Below are positions 23,113-31,191 of a stretch of 39,785 bases of DNA, piece by piece. Source of the stretch: an uncultured Propionibacteriaceae bacterium (GTDB lineage: Bacteria > Actinomycetota > Actinomycetes > Propionibacteriales > Propionibacteriaceae); assembly GCA_936924635.1 (NCBI GenBank), contig CAKZHP010000055.1:1-39785 (forward strand), read 5' to 3'. Each line of letters starts with the position of its first letter. Positions within the stretch are counted from its first letter, which is position 1. A program made the translations under genes and the position numbers. The notes beneath the pieces are model-generated. The model was not told the DNA's origin. It did no database searches and saw only the letters and a list, made by a program, of their open reading frames with translations.

Positions 23113-23760
23113 TCAGGCGCCCGCGCGACGCCGGGCCTGGACTGGCGCGGTGCACGCGACCCACCGGGTCTCGGTCACCAGTGCGGTCACCGATTGGTCC
23201 CAGGGGTCGAGGGGCAGGTGCGTCGCCACCTCGTCGTCGTGGAGGAGGAGCCACCGCGGAGCGTGGGGTGACGCGTGCAGCAGGGCACGGTCGTACCAGC
23301 CCCCGCCCGTCCCGAGCCGCACGCCGTCGACGGTGCCGGACAGGCCGGGGAGCAGCACGAGATCGGCGGCCGCCAGCCCCCGGGCACCGAGGGCTTCGCC
23401 GGTGGGTTGCGCGATCCCGTACCGGCCGGGTCGCAGCGTCTCGGGGCCCTGGTAGGCGGCCCAGTCGGGACGGGCCAGGCCGCCTGGGCCGGGGCGCCGC
23501 AGCACAGGCAGCAGGACCTGGATCCCGCGGCGGTGCAGCTCGTGCACGAGGGGGAGGGTGCCGGGCTCGTCACCTGCGGAGGCGTACGCCGCCACCACCC
23601 GCACCGAGACGGGCAGGGACTCCAGCACGAGGGTGTCGCGTGCGGCGTCGGCCGCGAGACGTACGGAACAGGGGCGGGCGTGCCGCCGCGCCGTCACGGC
23701 CTGGCGCAGGCGCTGCTTGTCCAGCCGGCCGGGGTGGCCTGCCGGGTCGCCCGTGGTCAT
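23113..23760 (-). CDS. 5-formyltetrahydrofolate cyclo-ligase
   Basis: 215 aa. It converts 5-formyl-THF to 5,10-methenyl-THF using ATP. Signatures are DKQRLRQAVTARR at the start (the ATP Lys/Arg region), PVLRRPG, YGIAQPTGEALG and the substrate/ATP loop GVRLGTGGGWYDRALLH, with a terminal WVACTAPVQ. The ATG at 23760 lies 6 nt from a TACAGT box that overlaps, on the other strand, the -10 box of glp. In most actinobacteria galU stands between this gene and glp; here the two are directly divergent. Confidence 0.92.
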   Translation of the reverse strand: MTTGDPAGHPGRLDKQRLRQAVTARRHARPCSVRLAADAARDTLVLESLPVSVRVVAAYASAGDEPGTLPLVHELHRRGIQVLLPVLRRPGPGGLARPDWAAYQGPETLRPGRYGIAQPTGEALGARGLAAADLVLLPGLSGTVDGVRLGTGGGWYDRALLHASPHAPRWLLLHDDEVATHLPLDPWDQSVTALVTETRWVACTAPVQARRRAGA

Positions 23761-23765
23761 TCACC

Positions 23766-23772
23766 TACTGTA
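23766..23772. promoter_or_regulatory. shared divergent -10 element (TACTGTA)
   Basis: On the plus strand TACTGT (23766-23771) lies 7 nt before the glp ATG at 23779. On the minus strand TACAGT (23772-23767) lies 6 nt before the cyclo-ligase ATG at 23760. The 7-bp palindrome can therefore act as the -10 box of both divergent, leaderless genes, which start only 18 bp apart. Confidence 0.55.
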
Positions 23773-23778
23773 AGGACC

Positions 23779-25086
23779 ATGCCGTTGTTCCGCCGCAAGC
23801 GCCCCGAGCCCGTCGCGCCCGAGCCGGAGCCGCTCTGTCTCCCGGTCGAGCCGCCCGAGCCCGACGCCGACGGTCGTCGCAGCCTGGCCGACCACCGCGA
23901 CTTCGTGCTCGAGCTGGTGCAGCCGCTGCTGCCGTTCGGCGTGGCGCTGCTGGATGCCGTCGGTCTGCAGGTCGCCGAGGCGATCCGCTCCGACGTCGAC
24001 CTGCCGGGTTTCGACAACTCGGCCATGGACGGGTACGCGGTGCGCGCTCATGACATCCGCACGGCGTCGCCCGACAAGCCGGTCACGCTCCCGGTGGACG
24101 GTGTGGTCGCGGCCGGCGACGTCTCCGGCGCGCTGCCGAAGGGGACGGCACGCAAGATCATGACCGGCGCCCCGGTGCCGGCCGGTGCCGACACCGTCGT
24201 GCCGTACGAGCAGACCGATCGGGGCGAGGAGCAGGTCGCCATCACCGTGCCGCTGCTCGCGGGCCAGAACGTGCGGTACCGCGGGTCAGACATCACCGAC
24301 GGTGACCTCCTGGTCGAGGCGGGCACCACGCTCGGGGTCCGTCACGTCGGTCTGCTCGCGGCGGCCGGGGTGGACAAGGTCCTCGTCCGCCCCCGGCCCC
24401 GCGTCGTGGTGATCGCCACCGGCAGCGAGCTCGTCGAGCCGGGCACGGACCTCGCCGAGGGCGAGCTCTACGACTCGAACTCGTACATGGTGGCCGCCGC
24501 CGCGAAGGCGGCCGGCGCCCAGGTGTGGCGCGTCGGGCACGTGGGCGACGACCCCGGCGCCGTCCGCGACCTGATCGTCGACCAGCTGATCCGGGCGGAC
24601 CTGATCGTCACCACCGGTGGCGTCAGCGAGGGCGACTACGACGTGGTGAAGGAGGCGGTGCCCCGGCTGGGCCCGTGCGACTTCACGAAGGTGGCCATGC
24701 AGCCCGGCAAGCCGCAGGGCGTCGGCCTGATCGGCGACGACGAGGTGCCGATCATCATGCTGCCCGGCAACCCCGTCAGCTCGTACGTCTCGTTCGAGGC
24801 CTTCGTGCGCCCCGCCATCCGCAAGCTGATGGGGGCCACCCCGTACGTCCGTCAGGCCGTCGAGGCCACCGCCACCACCGGGATCGCCTCCCGGGCAGGC
24901 ATCCTCCAGCTGGCGCGCGGTCGCGTCGAGACCACGGAGCAGGGCCGCATGGTGACGCCGTCCGGCAGCCACTCCTCGCACCTGGTGGGTGAGCTGGCGA
25001 AGGCCAACGCCCTGCTGCTGCTGGAGCCCGAGACCGAGTTCCTCGCCGCCGGTGACCAGGTCAAGGTCTGGCTGCTCGACGAGTAG
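23779..25086 (+). CDS. glp: gephyrin-like molybdopterin molybdotransferase Glp (MoeA family)
   Basis: 435 aa. MoeA hallmarks include PGFDNSAMDGYAVRAHDIRT, KIMTGAPVPAGADTVVPYEQ, VVIATGSELVEPG, VTTGGVSEGDYDVVKEAVPR and MLPGNPVSSYVSFEAFVRP. MoeA inserts molybdate into adenylyl-molybdopterin. In corynebacteria the Glp paralogue also has a cell-division role with the receptor GlpR, encoded here at 27425. A Pro/Glu-rich N-terminal stretch of about 35 residues (KRPEPVAPEPEPLCLPVEPP) precedes the usual start. The ATG at 23779 is fixed by the -10 box 7 nt upstream. It heads a cluster with moaC, mogA and a GNAT gene. Confidence 0.9.
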   Translation: MPLFRRKRPEPVAPEPEPLCLPVEPPEPDADGRRSLADHRDFVLELVQPLLPFGVALLDAVGLQVAEAIRSDVDLPGFDNSAMDGYAVRAHDIRTASPDKPVTLPVDGVVAAGDVSGALPKGTARKIMTGAPVPAGADTVVPYEQTDRGEEQVAITVPLLAGQNVRYRGSDITDGDLLVEAGTTLGVRHVGLLAAAGVDKVLVRPRPRVVVIATGSELVEPGTDLAEGELYDSNSYMVAAAAKAAGAQVWRVGHVGDDPGAVRDLIVDQLIRADLIVTTGGVSEGDYDVVKEAVPRLGPCDFTKVAMQPGKPQGVGLIGDDEVPIIMLPGNPVSSYVSFEAFVRPAIRKLMGATPYVRQAVEATATTGIASRAGILQLARGRVETTEQGRMVTPSGSHSSHLVGELAKANALLLLEPETEFLAAGDQVKVWLLDE

Positions 25087-25125
25087 CGGTTCCACCCCGG
25101 GTCGCGGGGTGGTTAGGTGTCACCC

Positions 25126-25617
25126 ATGACCGGCCACGACGCAGCGACGCCGTTCCCGCACCTCACGCAGTCCGGCGACGCGCGGATGGTCGACGTGTCC
25201 GGCAAGGAGACCACCACCCGGGAGGCGGAGGCGGTGGGCCGGGTGCTGCTCAGCCCTGACTGCGTACGCGCCCTGCGTGACGACACCCTGCCCAAGGGTG
25301 ACGCCCTGGCCGTGGCACGCATCGCCGGCATCCAGGGCGCGAAGCTGACCCCGACGATCATCCCGCTCTGTCACCCCTTGATGATCAGCAAGGTCGACCT
25401 CGAGGTGACGGTCACCGACGAGGGGTGCGACATCCGCTCCCGCGTGCGGGTCACCGGGCAGACCGGTGTGGAGATGGAGGCGCTCACGGCCGTCTCCTGC
25501 GCGGCACTGGCCCTGATCGACATGGTGAAGGCGGTCGACAAGAACGCGCGCATCACCGACGTACGGGTGGTGGCGAAGTCCGGCGGACGCTCCGGCGACT
25601 GGCGCGACGAGTCATGA
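25126..25617 (+). CDS. moaC: cyclic pyranopterin monophosphate synthase MoaC
   Basis: 163 aa. Motifs are the opening HLTQSGDARMVDVSGKETT, KGDALAVARIAGIQGAK, PLCHPL, and GVEMEALTAVSCAALALIDM; these include the active-site Lys, His and Asp residues. MoaC converts the MoaA product to cPMP, the second step of molybdenum cofactor synthesis. ATG at 25126 is preferred over the in-frame GTG at 25117 because a TAGGTG box (25114-25119) ends 6 nt before it. The TGA overlaps the mogA ATG (ATGA). Confidence 0.95.
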   Translation: MTGHDAATPFPHLTQSGDARMVDVSGKETTTREAEAVGRVLLSPDCVRALRDDTLPKGDALAVARIAGIQGAKLTPTIIPLCHPLMISKVDLEVTVTDEGCDIRSRVRVTGQTGVEMEALTAVSCAALALIDMVKAVDKNARITDVRVVAKSGGRSGDWRDES

Positions 25618-26096
25618 GCCTGGGGCGTGCCGTCGTGGTGACGGCGTCGGACCGGGCGGCGGCAGGGGAGTACGAGGACCGCTCCGGCCTCCTCGCCGCG
25701 ACGGGTCTTGCTGACCTCGGGTTCGAGGTGGGGGACCCCGTCGTGGTTCCCGACGGTGACCCGGTGGGCGTCGCGATCCAGGAGGCCGTGGCCGGTGGGG
25801 CCGCGGTCGTGGTCACCACCGGCGGCACCGGGCTCGGCCCGCGCGACCGGACGCCCGAGGTCACCCGTCCACTGCTGGACATCGAGCTCCCTCAGCTGGC
25901 CGCGGCGCTCGTCGCGTACGGGACCGCGCACGGCGTGCCCACGGCGGTGCTGAGCCGTGGCCTCTGCGGTGTGGCGGGGCGCACGCTGGTGGTCAACCTG
26001 CCCGGATCGACCGGCGGCGTCCGCGACGGGCTGGCCGTGCTGGCCGAGGTGCTGCCGCATGCGGTCGCCCAGCTGCACGGCCAGGGTCATGGCTGA
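25614..26096 (+). CDS. mogA: MogA/MoaB-type molybdopterin adenylyltransferase
   Basis: 160 aa. The Mog domain is seen in RAVVVTASDRAAAGEYEDRS, VVVTTGGTGLGPRDRTPEV and LVVNLPGSTGGVRDGLAVLA. It activates molybdopterin with ATP before molybdate insertion by a MoeA protein such as the upstream Glp. Distinguishing MogA from MoaB by sequence is not possible by eye; MoaB-like paralogues do the same job in several actinobacteria. Its ATG overlaps the moaC stop, and its 3' end overlaps the GNAT gene by 8 nt, so the cluster is one operon. Confidence 0.88.
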   Translation: MSLGRAVVVTASDRAAAGEYEDRSGLLAATGLADLGFEVGDPVVVPDGDPVGVAIQEAVAGGAAVVVTTGGTGLGPRDRTPEVTRPLLDIELPQLAAALVAYGTAHGVPTAVLSRGLCGVAGRTLVVNLPGSTGGVRDGLAVLAEVLPHAVAQLHGQGHG

Positions 26097-26736
26097 ACGA
26101 CCCGACCTGCCCGCGGAGCCGGGCTGGCCGGCCACCGCGTCGTTCAGAGGCGTGCGGCTGGCGCCGTTCCGTCGGCGCGACCTCGGTGCCTGGCGGGAGG
26201 TGCGGGAGCGCAACCGTGGCTGGCTGTCACGGTGGGACGCGACCCACCCGCCGGGGTCGCGGTGGCCCGTGAGGTCGTACGCCGGCATGGTCGCCGGGAA
26301 CGGTCGCGAAGCCAGGGCGGGGCGGATGCTGCCCTGGCTGGTCTGGCTCGACCGGCCAGGCCAGCGCGGGGTGATGGCGGGGCAGCTGACGGTGAGCGGG
26401 ATCACGTACGGTGCGGCGCAGTGGGCGTCGCTCGGGTACTGGGTCGACCAGCGGTGGGCCGGGCGCGGGATCATGCCCACCGCCGTGGCCCTGGCCACCG
26501 ACTACTGCCTGCAGACCCTCGGGTTGCACCGGGTGGAGATCAACGTGCGTCCGGAGAACCTGCCGTCGCTGCGGGTGGTGGAGAAGCTCGGGTTCCGCTA
26601 CGAGGGCAGGCGACCGCGGTTCCTGCACATCGACGGTGACTGGCGCGACCACGAGTGCTTCGCGCTGCATGCGGAGGAGGTGCCCGACGGTGTCTGCCGG
26701 AGGCTGCCTCCAGACGTGCCCCGCCTGGTCTCCTGA
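26089..26736 (+). CDS. RimJ/RimL-like GNAT acetyltransferase
   Basis: 215 aa. GNAT features are RGVRLAPFRRRDLGAWREVR, ASLGYWVDQRWAGRGIMPTA (the acetyl-CoA loop RxxGxG) and INVRPENLPSLRVVEKLGFR. The last is the hallmark of ribosomal-protein or N-terminal acetylating RimJ-like enzymes. The position between mogA and glpR is the same as that of rimJ between glp and glpR in corynebacteria (established synteny). The ATG is inside the mogA end (8-nt overlap), so it is in the same operon. The substrate is unknown. Confidence 0.87.
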   Translation: MAERPDLPAEPGWPATASFRGVRLAPFRRRDLGAWREVRERNRGWLSRWDATHPPGSRWPVRSYAGMVAGNGREARAGRMLPWLVWLDRPGQRGVMAGQLTVSGITYGAAQWASLGYWVDQRWAGRGIMPTAVALATDYCLQTLGLHRVEINVRPENLPSLRVVEKLGFRYEGRRPRFLHIDGDWRDHECFALHAEEVPDGVCRRLPPDVPRLVS

Positions 26737-26816
26737 CCCGGCTGAGCGGGCCGGTGCAGTGGCCGACAACCGGTACGCGCTGCAGAAACTGGGGTGCTCG
26801 GGGGTGCGTCACCGGC

Positions 26817-26822
26817 TACGGT
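26817..26822 (+). promoter_or_regulatory. -10 box TACGGT of the DinB gene
   Basis: TACGGT ends 6 nt before the GTG at 26829, predicting a leaderless mRNA. Confidence 0.5.
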
Positions 26823-26828
26823 CGCTGC

Positions 26829-27341
26829 GTGACCGAGAGAGCCGACCCTCCTGCCCACGGCCCCGAGCTCGCCCAGCTGCGCGCGTGGCTGGACTTCCAC
26901 CGCGACACCTTGCGGCGAAAGTGTGCGGGGCTCACCCAGGCGCAGCTGTCGCAGCCGCTCGTCGGGGAACTGACGCTCGGCGGCCTGATGAAGCACCTTG
27001 CCGGGGTGGAGGACACCTGGTTCTCGGTGGTCCTGCTCGGCAACGAGGACGCCGACGTCTGGCAGGCCGGCGACTGGGAGGCCGACCCGGACTGGGACCT
27101 CCACAGCGCCAAGGACGACACCCCCGAGGAGCTGCGGCGGACCTTCGACGAGGCGGTGGCCGCGAGCGATCGCATCCTCGACGAGGTCGACGGCGATCTC
27201 GACCGGAGGGCCGTACGCGAGCGCCACGGCGAGACCCATGACCTGCGCTGGATCATGCTGCACATGATCGAGGAGTACGCGCGGCACAACGGTCATGCCG
27301 ACCTGATCCGGGAGTCCGTGGACGGGGCGACGGGGGAGTGA
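26829..27341 (+). CDS. DinB-family (DUF664) four-helix protein
   Basis: 170 aa. The helical fold is recognised by LAQLRAWLDFHRDTLRRKC, GGLMKHLAGVEDTWFSVVLL, the repeated polar WEADPDWDLHS and the end block MLHMIEEYARHNGHADLIRE. The last carries the His residues of the metal site (His of MKHL and of HNGHAD). DinB/YfiT-like proteins may act as thiol-dependent transferases (bacillithiol or mycothiol); actinobacteria use mycothiol, so this enzyme could be mycothiol-dependent (inference). The GTG start is fixed by the -10 box 6 nt upstream. It interrupts the rimJ-glpR synteny. Confidence 0.87.
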   Translation: MTERADPPAHGPELAQLRAWLDFHRDTLRRKCAGLTQAQLSQPLVGELTLGGLMKHLAGVEDTWFSVVLLGNEDADVWQAGDWEADPDWDLHSAKDDTPEELRRTFDEAVAASDRILDEVDGDLDRRAVRERHGETHDLRWIMLHMIEEYARHNGHADLIRESVDGATGE

Positions 27342-27410
27342 TCGCACCATCTGTCACACCCGTTTCGGTCCCGGCGGCGCGCCTTCGCTGAGAACAGGCT
27401 GAACGGGCCG

Positions 27411-27416
27411 TACCGT
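27411..27416 (+). promoter_or_regulatory. -10 box TACCGT of glpR
   Basis: TACCGT ends 8 nt before the ATG at 27425. A near-leaderless mRNA is expected. Confidence 0.4.
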
Positions 27417-27424
27417 CACCTGCC

Positions 27425-28156
27425 ATGGGGACAACAGGCCTGATCTTCGGCGCGCTCGCCGCGGCGTGGCTGGCCTACCTCGTGCCGTGGTTCGTGAGCC
27501 AGCGTCACCAGGCCACGCCAGTCACCGACGACGCGACCCTGGCCTTCACGCAGGACGCGAAGCTGCTGCAGTCGGGGGAGGTCGAGCTGGGCCCAGACCC
27601 CGATCTGGAGGTCTCCACCGAGCTGACCCGCCGCGCCGCCAAGCGCGAGATCGCCGTGTCGGCGGTCGTGGCTGCCGCCCGTCGCCGGCGCGTGCTGCTG
27701 GTGCTGCTCGTCGTGGTCACCGTCCTCGGGATCACGACGGCCCTGGGGCGTACGCCCTGGTGGGCCGTCGCCGGCGCTGGCGCGCTGCTGGTGGCGTGGC
27801 TGGCCGTGGCGCGGGTGAGCGTGGCGCGGATGCACCGCCGGCTCGATCGCCAGGTCGCTCTGCTCGACCTGGGCGATGACGAGGCCACGGTCGTGATCCG
27901 GGTGAGCGAGGGGCCCGAGCTGCCGGCGGCGGAGGGTCACGAGCACTCCGTGGAGATCAGCGGCCCCATCCTGGCCATGGACCTGCGGGAGCCGATCCCG
28001 GTCGCGCCCACCACGTACGTGTCGCGGCCGCTGGCGCAGCGGACCGTCCGGACGATCGATCTCTCCGCCCCGGCCGCGCCGCCGCGTGCGGTGCCGGTGA
28101 CCGCCGACGACGGGCTGCTCGAGGAGACCGAGCAGCGCAAGGCGGTCGGCGAGTAG
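27425..28156 (+). CDS. glpR: gephyrin-like molybdotransferase receptor GlpR
   Basis: 243 aa. An N-terminal TM (3-22, LIFGALAAAWLAYLVPWF) followed by VSQRHQATPVTDDATLAF, then a pair of TM helices at about 93-112 and 117-134 with a short loop (GRTPWW), and a polar cytoplasmic tail, fit the GlpR family. In Corynebacterium glutamicum GlpR binds the MoeA-like Glp and links it to the divisome and Wag31. Here glp is 3.6 kb upstream, separated by moaC, mogA, GNAT and DinB genes. The family assignment rests on layout and neighbourhood, as well as on the motif just after TM1. Confidence 0.82.
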   Translation: MGTTGLIFGALAAAWLAYLVPWFVSQRHQATPVTDDATLAFTQDAKLLQSGEVELGPDPDLEVSTELTRRAAKREIAVSAVVAAARRRRVLLVLLVVVTVLGITTALGRTPWWAVAGAGALLVAWLAVARVSVARMHRRLDRQVALLDLGDDEATVVIRVSEGPELPAAEGHEHSVEISGPILAMDLREPIPVAPTTYVSRPLAQRTVRTIDLSAPAAPPRAVPVTADDGLLEETEQRKAVGE

Positions 28157-28238
28157 CCCTGGCCTGCGAGCGTCTGGGCTGAGCGACGGCCAGGTGCGCG
28201 GGGTGCGGGGCGTGTACGGCGTGGTGAGGTGACCGGTC

Positions 28239-28264
28239 GCCTGGGCTCGCGAGATCGCCCAGGC
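28239..28264 (+). terminator. glpR terminator
   Basis: GCCTGGGC (28239-28246) and GCCCAGGC (28257-28264) form a perfect 8-bp stem with a 10-nt loop, about 80 nt past the glpR stop. Confidence 0.55.
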
Positions 28265-28315
28265 GTGGTTTCGACTCGCGCCACCCTCGCAAGCTCGGCT
28301 GGTGCTCGCTCAACC
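28265..28315. repeat. possible REP-like dispersed palindromic repeat
   Basis: GTGGTTTCGACTCGCGCC ... GCTCGCTCAACC resembles short imperfect inverted repeats that recur between genes in Nocardioides-like genomes. Only one copy is visible in this window, so the repeat status rests on recall and is uncertain. Confidence 0.3.
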
Positions 28316-28397
28316 GACGTCGGGTGGCGCCTGCTCCGCCGTGGCTCCGCCCGGCTCCGTCTGGGCGGCCCGGATGTGGTAGCGTGGCTCCTCGCTA

Positions 28398-28470
28398 GGG
28401 GCTATGGCGCAGTTGGTAGCGCGTCTCGTTCGCATCGAGAAGGTCAGGGGTTCAAATCCCCTTAGCTCCA
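28398..28470 (+). tRNA. tRNA-Ala (anticodon CGC)
   Basis: A 73-nt cloverleaf. Acceptor GGGGCTA pairs with TAGCTCC (one G-T). The anticodon stem TCTCG/CGAGA holds loop TTCGCAT with CGC at 28431-28433. The T arm is AGGGG-TTCAAAT-CCCCT and the discriminator is A. CCA is not encoded. It reads GCG codons. A TAGCGT box (28380-28385) lies 12 nt upstream. The acceptor lacks the G3-U70 mispair geometry check by eye, but position 3 is indeed G paired with T, the tRNA-Ala identity element. Confidence 0.95.
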
Positions 28471-28489
28471 CACCAGTCACCACGGCAGC

Positions 28490-28520
28490 GAACCCTGCCC
28501 CGCTCAGCGGGGCGGGGTTC
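28490..28520 (+). terminator. tRNA-Ala terminator
   Basis: GAACCCTGCCCCG (28490-28502) and CGGGGCGGGGTTC (28508-28520) form a 13-bp stem with one T-G pair and a 5-nt loop, followed by GATGCATTTC. Confidence 0.85.
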
Positions 28521-28554
28521 GATGCATTTCACGCCGCAGCGGCACAGCCCAGGA

Positions 28555-28586
28555 GCCGTGGCGCGGTACGGCTGCCGCGCCACGGC
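28555..28586 (-). terminator. terminator of the PL8 lyase gene
   Basis: A perfect 12-bp stem (28555-28566 with 28575-28586) closes an 8-nt loop, 9 nt past the lyase stop on the minus strand. Confidence 0.75.
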
Positions 28587-28594
28587 CAGCGGGT

Positions 28595-30912
28595 CTACTT
28601 GTGGAGCGAGAAGGCCAGCGGCTGGCCTCCGAGGCCGCGGACGTCGGCGCGCACCAGCAGGTCCTTGCCCTGGCGGACGAGGGTGACGCGGCTGGTGTCC
28701 TTGACCCGCGTGAACGGGGCCTTCGGCAGCACCACCTCCACGACGCTGCCGGTCTGGGTGGGGTCGGACAGCGAGATCCGGGACATGCCCGGCGTCTGCC
28801 GGATCACCAGCGAGGCGGGCTGGTCGACGCGATACCCGGCGTACGTGCCGGGCCGCCACACGTTCATCGCCACCAGGTTGGCGTAGCTCAGCGTCTGCGC
28901 CTCCGGGGTGTTGACGAGCACCGCGTTCGCGCCAGCGCGGCGGTGCGGTCGGGGCCGGCATTCGGGATCACGGCGTACGCGTACGTGGCGCCGCCGGTGA
29001 TGCGCAGGGTGGCGTACTGACAGGTGATGGTCGTGTCGGGGGACGCGGTGCGGTTGCGCCGCCAGGAGCCGGTCCGCGGCGCCACGTCGGCGGTCACGGA
29101 CGGGGCGTCGAGCAGCACATACCCGCCCACGCCCTCCAGGTGCGCCCAGCGCGCCACTCCCGTACGTGACGTGGTCGCCGACCCGTCCACGAGCAGCTGG
29201 CGCGGGACCGTACCCAGGTTGCGGTGCTCGACCGTGGTGACGACGCTGCCAGCCGACCCGGTGCGCAGGTCGCTGCCCAGCGCCACGTACATCTCCGGCG
29301 TGAAGAACCACGTCTTGCGTGCCGTCAGCCCCGTGCCGCCCGGGCCGATGAGGTGCTGCCCGACCAGGGCGACGTCCTCGAAGACCGTGCCGCCGGTCCA
29401 CTCGTTCTTGGGCGTGACGGCCCCCCACTCACCCTCGACCTTGGGCGGCAGCGGCGTCGTGTCGACGGTCGTGCCCACGGGCGCCCACAGGTCCGAGGTC
29501 GCCCAGAAGTTGTCGTCGAAGTGCCCGTCGTCGGTCGGCAGGTAGAGGTACGTCATCCCCTGGCTGGTCTGGTAGCCGAGGTTGTTCTCGCCGTTGCCGC
29601 ACTCGTACCAGGCGATCCGGTTCGAGCACATGGCCACGCAGGAGGCCCAGTCGGCACCGCGGTAGACCAGGCGGTCCATCGCCGGGAACAGCCGTGCGCC
29701 GGTGCCCTCGGGGATCGCCACGGTGTCGGAGGCGAGCAGGTCCTTCACGAGCGCGAGCCGGGGGATCGAGGTCGTGGTGAGGATCGTCGCGGCGCTGTTG
29801 CGCTGGATCCAGCCGAGGCACAACCCACGCCAGCGGGCGGCGGTGGTCGCGTCGACGGCCTGCGCCAGCCGCAGTGTCGCCTCGATGAAGATGTTGCCGT
29901 CGTCGATGCTGCGCTCGGTCTCGCGCGAGACGGCGCGCCCGCGGACGGCGTCTATCATCTGCCCGTCGTACATGAAGGGCGCGAACGAGTCCTCGACCGA
30001 GCGGGTGATGGTGACCCGGGTGGGGTCGGTGATGTCGGCCGGGCTGCCCGCCACCAGGGCGAACAGCAGCGACAGGCCGTTGAGGAGCACGAGCCCGTAC
30101 GTGCCGCTGTAGCCGATCGTCGAGTGCTGCAGGAAGGAGCCGTCGGCGTAGAACCCGTTGCCGCTGCTCACGATCTGCCACGTGTCGCTGAGGCCGGCGA
30201 TCGCGTGCTGCAGGCGCGGGCCGTCGTGGCCGACGATCGAGCGCACGATCACGGCCTGGCACAGATCGACGCGGTTCGCGCCGTCGGAGGCGATGCGACC
30301 GCCGGGGCGCTCGACCGGGTACTGCTGCCACGGGTCCGGCACGTAGTAGTCGATGGCGGCGCAGCCGGCCGCGATGTCGGCCTCGGTCATCTGCGGCGCC
30401 AGGATCGCCATCACGGTGGCGAGCGAGCGGGTGATGCCGATCTCCCAGTTCCACCAGTTGCCGTACTCGGTGCGGCCCGGGTGGTACGCGATCGCGCCCG
30501 CGTGCCGCACGCCGGCCAGCGTGGCGTCGAGCAGGGCGCTGGAGCCCTGGTAGCGCGACCCCGGCGTCACGTAGGCGGTGGCCATCTGCTGGAACCGCAC
30601 GTACGAGGCCCGCAGCTGCACGTCGTCGGTGAACTTCTGGTCGCTGAAGTAACGGTCGGCTCCCGGCTGCACCAGCCCGAGCGCGGTGGTCACGGCGCGG
30701 TCGGCGGTGGCAGTCGCGCGCTGGAAGTCCGGGTCGCTCGGCACGACGAGGTTGCGGCCGGTGGCGAGGTCCACCCAGCGCTCCCTCAACGTCTCGAACT
30801 CCGCGTCTGTCGGGGTCGCGGCCACGGCGCGCTCGGTGTAGGCGGTGCCGAGGGCGCCCACGACGGCGGTGGCGGCCGTGGTGGCGAGCAGGGTGCGGCG
30901 GGAGACAGTCAT
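28595..30912 (-). pseudogene. frameshifted polysaccharide lyase family 8 (hyaluronate/chondroitin/xanthan lyase type)
   Basis: Two overlapping frames together encode about 773 codons. The first (from ATG 30912) has a Tat signal (SRRTLLATTAATAVVGALG) and the PL8 catalytic domain with GNWWNWEIGITRSLAT, the His/Tyr block DGSFLQHSTIGYSGTYGLVL and ENNLGYQTSQGMTYLYLPTD. Near 28930 this frame goes out of register; the second frame then gives ANAVLVNTPEAQTLSY to the TAG at 28595 and finishes the beta-sandwich. Adding one base near CTGGCGCGAACGCGG restores the frame. The disruption is a one-base deletion or a sequencing error. A LacI-type operator precedes the gene. The substrate was probably a uronic acid polysaccharide. 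Confidence 0.85.
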
Positions 30913-30958
30913 CGGTTCTCTCTCGCTGGGGGTACGCAGGGCAGCAGGCCTTCGGCCG

Positions 30959-30972
30959 TGAAAGCGCTGTCC
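30959..30972. promoter_or_regulatory. LacI-family operator (cre-like) upstream of PL8 lyase
   Basis: TGAAAGCGCTGTCC matches the cre/LacI-family pattern TGNAANCGNTNNCA at all but its last position. It lies 47 nt upstream of the lyase ATG. A LacI-type regulator is not in the window. Confidence 0.5.
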
Positions 30973-31191
30973 CGGCGATTCAACCTGCCGCCCAGTCCTC
31001 CGTCAAGGGGTGATGCTGACCAGCGCCGACGCCCCACCCATCCGGTGGTTGCCGCTGACCTCTCGCGAGACGTCACCGGGTGGACCGTCTACCCGCGCCG
31101 GACGTCACCCATCAAAGGCGTGTCGCCACCGCACCTCGGGCGGGGTGCCGTGGGCGTGCGCCGCTGCCGCGTGCGAATGCCTGCGGCTCGC
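30973..31191. other. intergenic region between lyase and sugar isomerase-like gene
   Basis: No ORF with coding-type composition, RNA fold or strong hairpin is seen. The 8-mer ACGTCACC occurs twice (near 31070 and 31104). It may hold regulatory sites for the lyase. Confidence 0.3.

Noticed and set aside
23761..23778. Missing galU hidden between cyclo-ligase and glp
   Set aside because: Only 18 bp separate the two start codons.
21213..28470. tRNA-Arg or tRNA-Ala as an integration site
   Set aside because: No integrase, no duplicated tRNA 3' end and no composition change flank either gene.
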